Positions 9,971 to 21,002 are shown, counted from the stretch's first letter. The stretch is DNA of 64,000 nt from Ostrinia nubilalis (GCF_963855985.1 NC_087104.1:1240001-1304000); one strand, 5' to 3'. Numbers and translations are program-made. Notes: generated from the letters alone by a model not told the origin.

Positions 9971-10098
9971 TTCATCATCATAATTTCAGCTACAGGACGT
10001 CCACTGCAGCTGAACATAGGCCTCCCCCAATGATTTCCACAATGGCCGGTTGGTGGCGGCTTGCACCCAGCGCCTTCCTGCTACCTTTATGAGGTCGA
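9971..10098 (-). mobile_element. RTE-family (TCATCATC-tailed) 3' fragment
   Basis: On the plus strand it reads TCATCATCATAATTTCAGC, then GGACGTCCACTG, CATAGGCCTCCCCCAATGAT and CTTCCTGCTACCTTTATGAG. It is the reverse of a second RTE-like 3' end whose tail is (GATGAT)n. Related copies are at 11597-11734, 52981-53042, 19121-19230 and 24792-24903. Confidence 0.6.
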
Positions 10099-10104
10099 CG
10101 GAAA

Positions 10105-10522
10105 AACTATTTTAATAACTTAGTTATTTCAAACTTTATAACAATAAAATATGCAGGGCCATGCAGTTCATAACAGGTGTTAATTCATGACTATCAGTGG
10201 CTTACAATTGGCTACCTCGAAATGAAATAAATATCCTCTACTATAAGGAACTTTCTGTTTTGTTCACGCACTTTCATAAATCATAGCTAACAATATAACC
10301 CACAAAGAAAATAAACATGAAATACAAGCGTTACACCCAAAATATTAGTGTTTCAAACACACCATGCATTCAAATGAAACTTGATTTATTATGCCCCTTG
10401 TTCATTATGCAAATGTACAAGTTCAAACGCGCAGTCCAAAGTGGAACGTACCGTCTATCCTTTGTAATTGAAATAATCATAAATTAGGAGTGTAGGTGGG
10501 ACACTGAGGCATTAGGGACAGC
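10105..10522. other. no gene seen
   Basis: No recognisable feature. Confidence 0.3.
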
Positions 10523-10900
10523 TAGGGTTACCATCTAAAGGATAATCTTGACAAATACCGGACATTTCAAAATTTGGATAAGACAGCATAGAAACTCCGG
10601 CTGGGTTGTACCATAATATCTTATTTTAACTTTGACAAATGTCAAAAATCTGTCAAACTACATAAAAAAACGCCGATTATTGTTATAGTTACGGTCAAAG
10701 TTAGGTGGTGCAACTCAGCATTAATCTCACAAACGCCATACGTTTTACACTTCTACATTTTTTTATCTTAAAAATCTATCAAAAAGATTACATCTGTAGG
10801 TCGAGGAAATAAAATTGATAAACAGCTTTAAACTGGAAGGACGAACGAAAGTTCGGACATGTCCGTGTTCCGGACGTTTCCGGACGGGTGGCGACCCTAC
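10523..10900. mobile_element. TIR element with TAGGGTTNCCA ends, copy 1
   Basis: The left end TAGGGTTACCATC and the right end GGCGACCCTA are inverted, and CGGACATGTCCG-type motifs sit near the right end. A better-preserved relative is at 53829-54548. This copy hosts a separate MITE at 10599-10719. There is no transposase. Confidence 0.5.
10599..10719 (+). mobile_element. GTTGCACCATC MITE, copy 1
   Basis: One of six copies of a 100-125-bp element with inverted ends like GGCTGGGTTGCACCATC and GGTGGTGCAACTCAGC. It has a conserved core, AAAAATCTGTCAAACT. The other copies are at 11186, 14972, 22838, 45184 and 52755. No coding potential. Confidence 0.8.
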
Positions 10901-11185
10901 GGACATCGGGACATTAGGCACGATTGAGATTGTTCCAATTCCACTAATGTTCCATTCATCCAAATCGGCAGCGTTTTTTCTTTGCAATTTTCATTTGATT
11001 TTGGGGCAGTTTTTTTGAATTATTGTTTTAATTTGGTTTGGGAAAGTGTTTTTGGGTAAAAGGTATTTGATGGCATTTCAATGGGGGACTTAAAAACTTG
11101 GTACAGTTGAACCAAAAATATCTTTATTTGTACCCGTATGTTGCTCCTACTTTTCTACTCTCAATCTACATTTTGTATACTTTTG

Positions 11186-11300
11186 GGCTGGGTTGCACTA
11201 TCTTAATTTAACTTTAATCAACGTCAAAAATCTGTCAAACGCCTTAAAAACACCGGTTATCGTTATAGTTACTGTTAAAGTCAGCTGGTGCAACTCACCC
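11186..11300 (+). mobile_element. GTTGCACCATC MITE, copy 2
   Basis: Begins GGCTGGGTTGCACTATC and ends GGTGCAACTCACCC, with the shared core AAAAATCTGTCAAACG and CACCGGTTATCGTTATAG. Confidence 0.8.
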
Positions 11301-11585
11301 TTAGTTTGATTAAATTAAGTTCCAAACAGCGTTCAAGCCGTAATTAATGCAGACCCAACTTAAAAAAACGAAAAAATAATTTCTTAATTTTTTCTCGGAG
11401 AAATTTTAATGAATATGCAAAGCAAATCATCAATAGCGCCTGACATAAACAAATTGTTCCGATTTTTAAATGAAACCGCAATATAAATGTAAATTCCCGC
11501 CTTATTTAGGGCGGCTAATTTGTAATTACAATTCGGTAGGCGGTGACAAATAGGGATGTGACATTCGACATAAAAATTACGATTG
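11301..11585. other. no gene seen
   Basis: AT-rich; nothing recognised. Confidence 0.3.
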
Positions 11586-11745
11586 AAATATCGATTCATC
11601 ATCATCATCATTTCAGCCATAGGACGGCCACTGCTGAACATAGGCCTCCCCTAATGATTTCCATGTTGATCGATTGGTAGCGGCCTGCGCTGCGTCCAGC
11701 GCTTTCCTGCTACCTTTATGATGTCGTCGTTCGAAAATATCGATT
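11586..11745 (-). mobile_element. 5'-truncated RTE-type insertion with 11-bp target duplication
   Basis: The insert 11597-11734 is flanked by the perfect repeat AAATATCGATT (11586-11596 and 11735-11745). On the minus strand it runs from GACGACATCATAAAGGTAGC to the (GATGAT)n tail. Only about 138 bp of the 3' end were copied, the usual outcome of aborted target-primed reverse transcription. Confidence 0.8.
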
Positions 11746-11944
11746 AAAAGAATAAATCATGAACGAAAAGATCGATTTTTGTGTTGAAAACCACTTTTCA
11801 CTTTTTCTACAGCAACAATTACCTATTTTTGTCAAATAAGAAAATGTGGTTATGCACACAGTATGAATAAATTAAATTCTCATTAAAATAACGTCTCAGT
11901 CATTAAAATTACGACTCAGAAAGCGATGTGTGTTCTGAGTTTTA

Positions 11945-12123
11945 TATCACTACATAATATAAAAAAGTCGCTTTCTGCTTTCTGTCCCTATGTATGCTTA
12001 GATCTTTAAAACTACGCAACGTATTTTGATGCGGTTTTTTTTAATAGATAGAGTGATTTAAGAGGATCGTTTTAAGTATAATACATTGTACCTATGCGAA
12101 GCAGGGCGGGCGGGTCGCTAGTA
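11945..12123 (-). repeat. CTAGCGACCCG dispersed repeat, copy 1
   Basis: The minus strand starts ACTAGCGACCCGCCCGCC, continues with GCTTCGCATAGG, and contains AACGGATC/CGCATCAAAATACG and CATAGGGACAGAAAGC. A plus-strand relative is at 56341-56522. The sharp CTAG-containing end would suit a Helitron, but I cannot establish the other end. Confidence 0.55.
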
Positions 12124-12696
12124 ATTGACAAACTAAAATCGATTACATATTTATTCGCATCCTTATTACCGAATTTTAATTAAAAATATTTACACTTCGC
12201 GAGTTATACTTTCTTTTAATTAAACCTGATGCCAGCAAAATGAATACCAATATTGTTTCAAAGTTTGTTTATTGGTGCTTACGAGGGGAGAGATGCGATG
12301 TGAATACAGAGTGTGGGTTTATAAGGGCCCGCGCACGTTGACTTGATAGAGACGTTAGAACATGTCCAGCATCAAAAATACGTTACAAAATTTATTACGA
12401 AACCTTCTCACTACAAAATTGACAGTGAAACAAAATTCGATGATTTCAACGACAACGTGACGACGTTGATTGTCAAAATTAGGTTCGTGCTACGATATTT
12501 CATACAAAATCCATTTTTCGTCACACCAAGTACCTATTAGAACTCGATACGAAAGAAAATCGAAAGTTTTTCGTACTAGGTGTTTTTTCTTTTTATGACC
12601 TATAGGGGGCGCTGTTTAATTTTTCATACAAAATTTTTCGATGGCACTTTGAATACGCAAACGAAACGAACTCGAAAGTTTTTCGTGCTAGTGGTA
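12124..12696. other. no gene seen
   Basis: Contains two AGTTTTTCGT(A/G)CTAG motifs (12564-12580 and 12676-12692) in direct orientation, perhaps a decayed duplication. No credible protein. Confidence 0.3.
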
Positions 12697-12844
12697 CAGA
12701 TGACGCGTTTTTACTCGCGAGTTTCGAATCGCGCGATAGTGAGGTACTAGAGGTTCATACATTCTGTCCACATGCAGTCGCGCGTTTCGCCTAAGAATCT
12801 CAATCGCGTGATTCAAAACGTGCGAGTAACAACGCGTCATCTGG
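12697..12844. mobile_element. MITE with CAGATGACGCGTT ends
   Basis: The left CAGATGACGCGTTTTTACTC and the right end, whose reverse complement starts CCAGATGACGCGTTGTTACT, form roughly 23-bp inverted ends around a CG-rich 100-bp core. One copy in the window. Confidence 0.55.
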
Positions 12845-14971
12845 ACAATTGGACATGGCCTTAGAGTTAGAGATGTAGTGCAGATCAAAAATGAAGACAT
12901 CAGGTACATTGGGGTCTTTATCGGCAGAAAGATTGTTGTACAGATCTCAGCGTTGAATAGCAAGTGAAAACTACACACAGAAAATACGTTTAATATTTCT
13001 CACTGATATATAAAAGCTATAAATATGTACTTATATCCAGTTCAAGCAAACACCAGTTATGCGTAGGGATAATGCAAGCCAAACTATCTGACCTAAAAAT
13101 CTAACTTTCCTCCCATAGGCCAAAAGCTAGATTTGACTTCCCCCCAGGCCAGAAGCTGAATGAACGCCCTCATGAGCGACATTGGACTCATTTGCAATGT
13201 ATCATAATGACAAGGTCTACATTTTGTTTGACGATTGATTGAGTTTTGTTCAGCATACGCGCACCCTTATCGTTACGTAGGCAAATAATGAATTAGGCTT
13301 CGAAGTTATTTTCAATTTCGGGGCTTTTCGAATTTTCGTGTAGCTGAATAAACTTTTAAGTAATGATGATAAAATTTTCGTGGGGAACCAAATAGCTAAT
13401 TTATTTTTAACTTTGATGTTGTGAATGTGAAGCGGGGAAATGAAAAACCGAAGTTAGTATGTACTTGTATAATTTCGTATTCAGTTTAAACAGGTATGTT
13501 TCTTGCGATTGCGAATTATTTATACCTAGCTCCTAAATAATCTAGCCTCTCGGAGCATTGAAAAGTTGAAAACTTAATAAGTTCAGTAACAAAAGGTTCT
13601 GTTATTTTCACATAAGTACCCATCAATAATATGCTATGTAAAAAAAACTTTTTGTCCATCAATTACCATACAATATTGTAAATATTACTTTTTTTTAAAC
13701 ATTTTAATGTCTTCTTGAACCTACAGGCATAATAAAACACAATAAACGTTTTGAAATCTGGAGGACTATCCGCAGACAGATTTCGACGAGTTCCACATGT
13801 TATCGTGTATAATCGTCTCTCTCACTCATCCCCTATCCCAATATGAGTAAGAGAGAGGCACACACCGAAGTACAGCTAAAATAAACTAAAGTATATTCCA
13901 GAATACAACCCAAAAGTTCGCGCATAGAAAATCAGCGAGCCATCGAAAATGGTTACCAAAAATTTGGAATTGTCATCAAAAATAGTTTTGTCAGCATCAA
14001 TATTCACACTGCCTACGACCCGCGGCTTCTCCCACATTTTACAACTAATAGAAAATTGGCCGCGTTCCAGCGCCATTGAACGGCTTTGGCGCAAAACGTA
14101 ACACAATGTTACGGATCCGGAATTTGAATATGGCGATATTTTACTCACATATTTCGGTTTCAATTGAATATTTTACAGTTTTATTGTCAGCCGCATAGGT
14201 AATGAGGGTATTTGAGAAGTTTTAGTTTTCAATATTTTATATTTTTGGCACTTGTCGCCGTCTTAGATATTTTTTTGTAGAGTCCATTTTAATTCTTCCT
14301 CTACGTAGATCTTCGTGGAATATCTCTCCCTTTCAAGGATATTAAGTGATTTAAGATCTAGTTTGTGTGTGGATCGGCTGAATAAAATTTACGTGAAATA
14401 TGTACCTATGTTAGTTAGTTTAGTAAATAAATAAACAATGAACCTTAAAAAATCAAAAGTTTTGGGAGCTACGATACGATGCCGCGATGTTACTTATAGA
14501 CTTTTGAACAGAAAAACATAAAAGAAAAGAAAGAAGCATAAACGAAAACAATAAAGAATAGAAACCCGACATCACCCGATAACCCGACATCAACCGACAT
14601 CATTTAATTTTAAACATAATCCCCCTTATTACAAAAGGTTACTCTAGTTGAACTGTAATTTGAAATGATATTTAATATGGAAATGTATTAAACCAGTGTT
14701 CATCCCGGATTTAACTTTTTTGTAGTACCTAAGACCCAATGTATATTATAATTTCTATATTGAAACAGTACTGTATAATGAGAGGCTCTGATAGCCTTTG
14801 TTAGTACATAACTAATTACCGAGCTAAGCGCTACTTAGACAAGTTGGTCGTCTGCACAATTATGCCTGGCTTAATCAAAATGGCGCTTTGTGTCGACGGT
14901 GTATTATTTCAATATTAATATACAGCATATATACTAATTTATAGCCGATATAATCCGAGACTGTTCTCTTA
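12845..14971. other. 2.1 kb without a recognised feature
   Basis: No repeat shared with the rest of the window was found. A minus-strand open frame of 95 codons at 13876-14163 shows no motif that I know. A 14-bp stem (TCTCTCTCACTCAT / ATGAGTAAGAGAGA, one mismatch) lies at 13814-13855. Confidence 0.3.
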
Positions 14972-15085
14972 CCCTGGGTTGCACCATCTTACGTTAACTA
15001 CAACAAACGTCAAAAGTCTGTCAAACTCCATACAAAATCACTAGTCAATGTACGGTTAAAGTTAAGGTGGTGCAACTCAGCCTAA
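14972..15085 (+). mobile_element. GTTGCACCATC MITE, copy 3
   Basis: Begins CCCTGGGTTGCACCATCTTA and ends AAGGTGGTGCAACTCAGCC, with the shared core AAAAGTCTGTCAAACTCC. Part of the CACCGG block is altered. Confidence 0.78.
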
Positions 15086-15129
15086 GTTTTCATTTTTGTT
15101 GTAAAATTTGAAAATTAGCACTTGCTAAA

Positions 15130-15550
15130 TGTTTGTCTCGAAGCGCCAGTAGGGAAAAAAATGATGTAATATCTGGGGGCACGGCAGTGCCCCCACCAAG
15201 TCGAGCAAAAAAGCGGCACGGCCGTACCATCCTTTTCTCGAAGCAATTCAGGCCATTTTCGACTGCCTGTAACTTCGTTGTGGATAAAACTAGAAGGCTG
15301 AATTTTCATTAGCTATGCAGGCATTGTAAAGACACGGTATATTTAAAATTTCATTCAATTTGAACCAGTAGTTTAGGAATTATAACGGGTCAAAGTTACT
15401 TAATTTTGTCACTCACTGACTGACTCACTGACTCACTGACTCACTGACTCACCGATCATCAAAATTCTAAGGCACTTCTAGCAGACCTAGAAGCTTCAAA
15501 TTTGGAATATAAGTAGTGTTTGGTGTATGAATCAAGGAAAAACTAAAATA
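15130..15550. repeat. GGGGGCACGG dispersed repeat with TGACTCAC tandem
   Basis: Contains GGGGGCACGGCAGTGCCCCC (a near palindrome) at 15175-15194, then a 250-bp block and a short tandem of ACTGACTC units at 15413-15452. The GGGGGCACGG(T/C)AGTGC theme recurs in the adjacent 106-bp units, so 15130-15762 is probably one composite repeat. I remember similar sequence from lepidopteran genomes. Confidence 0.5.
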
Positions 15551-15762
15551 TTTGGGGGCACGGTAGTGCAACCGCCAAGTCGAGTAAAATTTTTCAATTT
15601 CGGTCCAGTTTTCTAGATACATAACTGCTGTCTACAAAATACAAAAAGAAATGAGATTTGGGGGCACGGTAGTGCAACCGCCAAGTCGAGTAAAATTTTT
15701 CAATTTCGGTCCAGTTTTCTAGATACATAACTGCTGTCTACAAAATACAAAAAGAAATGAGA
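15551..15762 (+). repeat. two perfect 106-bp tandem units
   Basis: Units 15551-15656 and 15657-15762 are identical base for base by eye. Each runs from TTTGGGGGCACGGTAGTGCA to AAAAAGAAATGAGA. The second unit ends exactly where the palindrome begins. Confidence 0.92.
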
Positions 15763-16082
15763 TCCCATCAAAAACAATACTTGTCAAAAAAACCAAGTCT
15801 CGCAACTCAGTTGTTCTACGGTAAAAAGTTGTGAGATCCATGTAATACCAAGTCCAGGCCAGGAAATCTTTAACGTTTTACATAAATATATTGACTTGGC
15901 CATCGCATGAAAACACGTGTAAATTAAATTATTTAGTGCGATGGCCAAGTCAATATATTTATGTAAAACGTTAAAGATTTCCTGGCCTGGACTTGGTATT
16001 ACATGGATCTCACAACTTTTTACCGTAGAACAACTGAGTTGCGAGACTTGGTTTTTTTGACAAGTATTGTTTTTGATGGGAT
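15762..16082. repeat. perfect 146-bp inverted repeat (fold-back)
   Basis: Arms 15762-15907 and 15937-16082 are exact reverse complements by eye, including their homopolymer lengths, around a 29-nt spacer. Transcribed from either strand, it would make a 146-bp hairpin. There is no terminal-repeat structure or target duplication that I can define, so it may be a fold-back element or a local inverted duplication. Confidence 0.93.
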
Positions 16083-16175
16083 ATAACAGCTTTCGGGAAC
16101 TGGTAAAGATTTGACTTAAACCAACGTAATTAAATTAACGTAAAAAAAACGAAACACATTTTTTTTAATACATAA

Positions 16176-16282
16176 CAAGGCAGGTATTTGACCGGAATCG
16201 CATCTGGTGTCAAGTGAGATGCAGTCTAGGATGGTACATAATAATATCTGCTCTGTAAGTGCCTATTCACTCTCGCCTTGTC
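16176..16282 (+). mobile_element. LINE-type 3' repeat (GGCAGGTATTTGACC), copy 1
   Basis: Reads AAGGCAGGTATTTGACCGGA, then GTGAGATGCAGTCTAGGATG and CTGTAAGTGCCTATTCACTC. Related copies: 20739-20818 (opposite strand) and 21003-21092. Probably a retroposon end; orientation is by convention only. Confidence 0.5.
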
Positions 16283-16648
16283 TGATATTATGATAGTCAC
16301 ATGAATGTTGACATAATGTAGCAACAGAAAATGATGAATATAGTGTAATATAGCGAATATAGCGTACTCATTCCAGTCAAACCGAGTTCGAATTAGATTG
16401 ATAATTAAGTGCCCATCAAACTGCAAGATCCGACGATCAAAGTCAAATGTTTGTCAGTTAATTTCGGCAGATACGTTGCTGAATAGTTAACAACTAATTA
16501 ACCAAAATTTCCACAAACGGCTCATTATGTTGACACGTTGTTACAACTTCGTGCAATTCGACAGTTCAAATATTTTTATAAGCAAATTTGGTTCAACGTG
16601 CAGTAATTAAACGTTGTTTGTTTTAGAAATTTCACCTTTTGTAAGCAT
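16283..16648. other. no gene seen
   Basis: No recognisable feature. The 66-codon minus frame here looks incidental. Confidence 0.3.
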
Positions 16649-16920
16649 AGTGCAAGGGTAAGCCGTGTGGTGACGGCAGAGTAGAATACATTTGTCACCA
16701 ACCCCTACTCTTCCCGCGGGTGTCGTAAGAGGCGACTTAGGGACTACACATCAAACAGAGAATGGGCAGCAGCGCTCTCTGAAAAACATCAATCTTTTAA
16801 ACTGCGATCTCCAACCCGCCTGCCTAGCGTGGAGATTATGGCAAAACCCTCCACTATAGTGGAGGAGGCTCATAGTCCAGCAGTGGACTGTAAAGGGCTG
16901 ATGATGATGAGTGCAAGGGT
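16649..16920 (+). mobile_element. RTE-derived non-autonomous retroposon with 11-bp target duplication
   Basis: The 250-bp insert (16660-16909) is flanked by the perfect duplication AGTGCAAGGGT (16649-16659 and 16910-16920). Its first about 190 bp align with the 5' leader of the full-length RTE elements: GCCGTGTGGTGACGGC, TGTCGTAAGAGGCGAC, GGGCAGCAGCG, and CCAACCCGCCTGCC up to the ORF start. The rest is a 3' end (CCAGCAGTGGACTG) with a (GATGAT) tail. It therefore keeps leader and tail but no ORF. A degraded relative is at 62095-62230. Confidence 0.88.
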
Positions 16921-17204
16921 CAGGTTGCCTAATTCAAAACGTGTTTTTGAGTTGAAAACACGTTTTGAATCACGACCACAACAAAGCAAGCAAGCAAGGT
17001 AGCCATCGTTTCAGAGGGAAACGAAATTTTTCTTGGAAATTTTTAACAGAAAAAATTTTTTTAGAATAAAAACTGCGAAATACATTACGAATAACAACAA
17101 AAGTAACGCACCATGATAAAAGAAGACCGATGTATGATAAGATACTCCCTTTCGATGATGACGTAGGCTTCATAATGAGTACGCTATATCCATAAATCCG
17201 ATGA

Positions 17205-17724
17205 CTTTAGGGCATTGGTTCCCAAACTTATTTGAGACGCGCCTCCATACAAAAAAGTCAAAATTATTTATTGGTCGTATCGAGCAGTCTATGTAGTTTA
17301 TCCACAATAAGGAAGCTAGGTGTTAGTGCTTCCTTCCGAGCGGGTGTTGTGCTTGGGGACCATGGTCCGTGATGTGGCGGTGTACCACATGTATTTGGCA
17401 TAAGCCTTCTCCCAGTACAAAGATGATGCTCGATGTACAAACTTTAAGATTTAAAAAGTAGGCTGGTTGGCAGTTCTTAAAACAAATTATAAAAAATGTT
17501 TTTCTGCTGACGGATGTCCATGTCAGATATAAAATTGTATTAATGCTTGATTATAAAGAATTTGTACTAACAGCAATTTATTAGTTTTCTTCAACTAAAC
17601 ATTCTCTCAGCGGTCGCAGGTTTTTTATACTTAAGTACACAGATGGCCCACACGCCCCCCTTTAAAGGTCTTTACGCCTCCCTGGGGGGGCGCGCCACTC
17701 ACTTTGGGAACCAATGCTTTAGGG
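17205..17724. mobile_element. hAT-type MITE with 8-bp target duplication
   Basis: The 504-bp element 17213-17716 has 14-bp inverted ends, CATTGGTTCCCAAA, and is flanked by the perfect 8-bp duplication CTTTAGGG (17205-17212 and 17717-17724). An 8-bp duplication with GGTTCCCAAA ends is typical of hAT elements. There is no transposase ORF. Confidence 0.85.
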
Positions 17725-17997
17725 CGTTTCCACTACATCAAGCCGCTATATTTGGATTCTGCCATAAAACAAGCTCGCTCTATATCGTCATTAAGGGTGG
17801 GCACACACCGCCGGCGGCAAGCAGTTTGTTTATCGCGCGTGTGTGACGGCCTTTATGCTTTTCAGACTGCCTGAATGACTCGCTTTCAAGACTGGCTATT
17901 TTTAGCTGAAAACGAACGTTTTGCGGGCTAGGCGGATGACTGTCAAAGCCTACCTATTAATAGGAAGCTGCCGTGCCAATGTCATGTAATATTTCTA

Positions 17998-18260
17998 TAT
18001 ACAGTGTGAGTCACGATAAAGTGCACAGTTTTTTAGTATCGCCTGTTATTGAGCATTATTACTGTTTTTATTTTATCAGGATATACCTCTTAGTTTAAAA
18101 GTTATTACGTTTTCTTTACAATAAGTAATAGGAAGAAAAAAAAATCTATAAAAAATAAAAAAAAAATCCCAAAAAAAATTTGACCACTTTTTTGTCGATA
18201 AAAATAGGTTTAGTTTCACCTAATTTCATATGTACACTTTATCGTGACTCACACTGTATA
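17998..18260. mobile_element. mariner-like MITE with 27-bp TIRs
   Basis: The element 18000-18258 (259 bp) has inverted ends that begin TACAGTGTGAGTCACGATAA and match over about 27 bp with one difference. TA flanks both sides. The core is A-rich without an ORF. Confidence 0.85.
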
Positions 18261-18567
18261 TTATCATTAGATGTAGGTATAGTGTATATCACTTTCATTC
18301 GTATACTTACGAGTTTATAGTTCTATTATGACAACAGGTGCAAACAGCAAACAATGCTGCCTTGTGTACTTGGATAATAAGTTTAATTAAACTCGATTAA
18401 GTACTTATAAATGCAATTTAATTACACTCTTAAATGCAATATTTAGGTCCCTTAATGAGTGCATACTCATTTACTTTGATACCCACACACAAAATGTGTA
18501 AATCGCAATAATAAGTTTTTATTTTTCTCTCTTCTGATTTTTATGATTATGACCAATTTTCGTTTTC
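18261..18567. other. no gene seen
   Basis: No recognisable feature. Confidence 0.3.
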
Positions 18568-18964
18568 AACCGACTTCAAAAAAGGAGGAGGTTCTCAATT
18601 CGACCCGTATGTTTTTTTTTTCTATGTTTGTTACGCGATAACTCCGCCAATTATGAACCGATTTGAACAAATCTTTTTACGGCGTATAGGTAATACCTCA
18701 AGGGTGGTCCCATTTAAATTTAATAATAGAAAAAACAACCCCCAAGGGTGGAAAATTGGGGATGAACTTTTTTATACGCAATATCTCCGCCGATTATAAA
18801 TCAATTTGAACGATTATTTTTTTGTTGAATAGGTATTATCAAAAGGGTGGTTTCATGCGAATTTGAAGAAAATATTTCACCCCCAAGGGTGGAAAATTGG
18901 GGATGAACTTTTTTATACGCAATATTTTTAGTTTTTTTTTGTGTTCACGCATTTGAAGTCGGTT
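18568..18964 (+). mobile_element. AACCGACTTC MITE family, copy 1
   Basis: Bounded by AACCGACTTCAAA and TTTGAAGTCGGTT. Inside are two similar subunits built around CCCCCAAGGGTGGAAAATTG and GGGGATGAACTTTTTTATAC. Four copies occur in the window (also 19675, 27180 and 42876), on both strands. Open frames over it are incidental. Confidence 0.8.
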
Positions 18965-19120
18965 TTATTTTTTTAAAAAGTTAATAATTATTTCTTTAGA
19001 TTGCTTTCAACATCGCCACGCCGCGTCGTATTAATGTTACAGTGTATAAAACAGTCATCCGACAAGTGAAAGGTCGTGGGTTTGAGTTTATTAAGCATTT
19101 GTATTATTTATTAAGATAAA

Positions 19121-19230
19121 GCGCAGCGTGGGACGTCCACCTACAAGGTAGACCGACGACCTCATGAAGGTAGCAAGGCGCTGAAAGCTATATTCAGTAG
19201 TAAAAGTCCTGTCACTGAAATGATGATAAT
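19121..19230 (+). mobile_element. degraded RTE-type 3' end with (GATGAT) tail
   Basis: Contains GTGGGACGTCCACCTACAAG, GTAGACCGACGACCTCATGA and AGGTAGCAAGGCGCTG, then TGAAATGATGATAATG. It is the plus-strand counterpart of the fragments at 9971 and 11597. Confidence 0.5.
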
Positions 19231-19674
19231 GTTACCACCTTTGTTGTCTTCTCTCTTTATGTTTGTTAGCCTACCCACAAAATCGCGTGTACAGCGAAAT
19301 TATAAAACGGTATTCGACGATGCACTTAATTATGCTGTCACCAGTATGCCTTTGAAGACTTTTGTAGTTTTATTTCAGTAAATAATCAACTTACCTAATT
19401 ATGGCACAATCTTCTCGTTTTCAGCCATGATTTGGCCTTAATTTTCTTGAGTTGAGTCACAGGCTCGTAGACAATTAGAAATGATTAGTACCTAATTAGA
19501 GAATCTGAAAAGGGTGAAGCTATTATTTGTCAAACATAGCTTATTTAGGGCCTGCGATTGTCTATTAGACAGTAAATGTAGACTAGATACTGTTTCCTCT
19601 TTGGGCATATCAACATTTTCAACCTACAATTTTATCAGAATTTCTTTGGTATTAATAACTTTTTTAAAAAATAT
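19231..19674. other. no gene seen
   Basis: No recognisable feature. Confidence 0.3.
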
Positions 19675-20148
19675 AACCGACTTCAAATGCGTGAACACAA
19701 AAAAAAAACTAAAAATTAAAAAATTTTGATAATACCTATTCAACAAAAAAATAATCGTTCAAATTGGTTCATAAATAATCGGCGGAGATATTGCGTATAA
19801 AAAAGTTCATCCCCAATTTTCCACCCTTGGGGGTGAAATATTTTCTTCAAATTCGCATGAAACCACCCTTGTGATAATACCTATTCAACAAAAAAATTAT
19901 CGTTCAAATTGGTTTATAATCGGCGGAGATATTGCGTATAAAAAAGTTCATCCCCAATTTTCCACCCTTGGGGGTTGTTTTTTTTATTATTAAATTTAAA
20001 TGGGACCACCCTTGAGGTATTACCTATACGCCGAAAAAAGATTTGTTCAAATCGGTTCATAATTGACGGAGTTATCGCGTAACAAACATAGAAAAAAAAA
20101 AAACATACGGGTCGAATTGAGAACATCCTCCTTTTTTTGAAGTCGGTT
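19675..20148 (-). mobile_element. AACCGACTTC MITE family, copy 2
   Basis: Minus-strand copy between AACCGACTTCAAATGCG and GAAGTCGGTT. The subunit beginning GATAATACCTATTCAACAAA occurs twice, so this copy is longer than copy 1. Confidence 0.8.
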
Positions 20149-20309
20149 GAAAATAGTTTTATATTTACGTGGACAGTCCGTGAAATCGCGTGCACTGCTA
20201 TTTTTAATTTTAATCGGCATTACAAAATGCATTTAATTATTCTGTCGGCGGAGCGCCACTGTAAAGTGTCCCGTAGGTTTATTTCAATATATTCGCCAAT
20301 TTATCCCCG

Positions 20310-20395
20310 GCACCAAACAGGGCCCGCTTTCCCAAGCACTCTGAGCACTTGCCCAGGGCCCCGCGATCGAGGGGGCCCCGTTTGCTCTCAAATAT
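20310..20395. repeat. GGGCCCC-rich dispersed-repeat fragment
   Basis: GCCCAGGGCCCCGCGATCGA followed by GGGGGCCCC stands out from the AT-rich background. A similar GGGCCCCTAG occurs at 21090. Family unknown. Confidence 0.3.
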
Positions 20396-20444
20396 TTTTT
20401 TAAACAGTAACTTGTGAATACTTACAGTCCCATTCTAAACATCT

Positions 20445-20525
20445 TGTACCTACTACCCTTTATTGTTGGAACTTCTGTATCATTGCGAAGTGAATAAATG
20501 AATGTGAATGTGAATGTGAATAATA
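20445..20525 (+). mobile_element. retroposon 3' end with (GAATGT)n tail
   Basis: CATTGCGAAGTGAATAAATG is followed by repeated GAATGT units to about 20522. An AATAAA-like signal plus a hexamer tail suggests a non-LTR insertion end. Confidence 0.5.
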
Positions 20526-20738
20526 CTAATCGATAGCAGTCGCACACTTGGTAAAGCTCCGCTTCAGGAACGCAGCCGTAAAGTGGCTTTTCTATCGGTT
20601 TTTACTGGTGGTATCACCAGCCCCCTTCCAAAGGCGGGGAAACCGATATAGGTTAGCGTACCAGTTCTAGTACATTATTGATTTCCAATAGCTCACATTA
20701 AGCGTTTCGTGAGATGAATACTATGCTTTAGTTACTGG

Positions 20739-20818
20739 GCAGGTATGTACCACCATAGACTGCAAGTACACTTAACATCAGGTGTGACTGTGGTCAAATG
20801 CCTGCCTTTTGTAGCATG
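20739..20818 (-). mobile_element. LINE-type 3' repeat, copy 2
   Basis: On the minus strand it reads GGCAGGCATTTGACCACAGT, followed by CACCTGATGTTAAGTGTA and TGGTGGTACATACCTGCCC, matching 16176-16282 and 21003-21092. Confidence 0.5.
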
Positions 20819-21002
20819 AAAAGAATTGCTCCTAAAGCCGGCCCAGCTCCAAACTTCGGCGACTACGAGTGTACCAGCTCTACATTATCGACCTTCCAAC
20901 AGCTCGTTAATACGATTTGAAGAAGCGCTTAATAGCGCTTCGTCAAATGCCAGCCTTTTATGGCATAAAAAGAATTGCAATTTTCTTTTAGATCTTTTTT
21001 TA

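Noticed and set aside
13876..14163. 95-codon minus-strand ORF as a host gene
   Set aside because: No motif, no splice or promoter context, and no partner exons.
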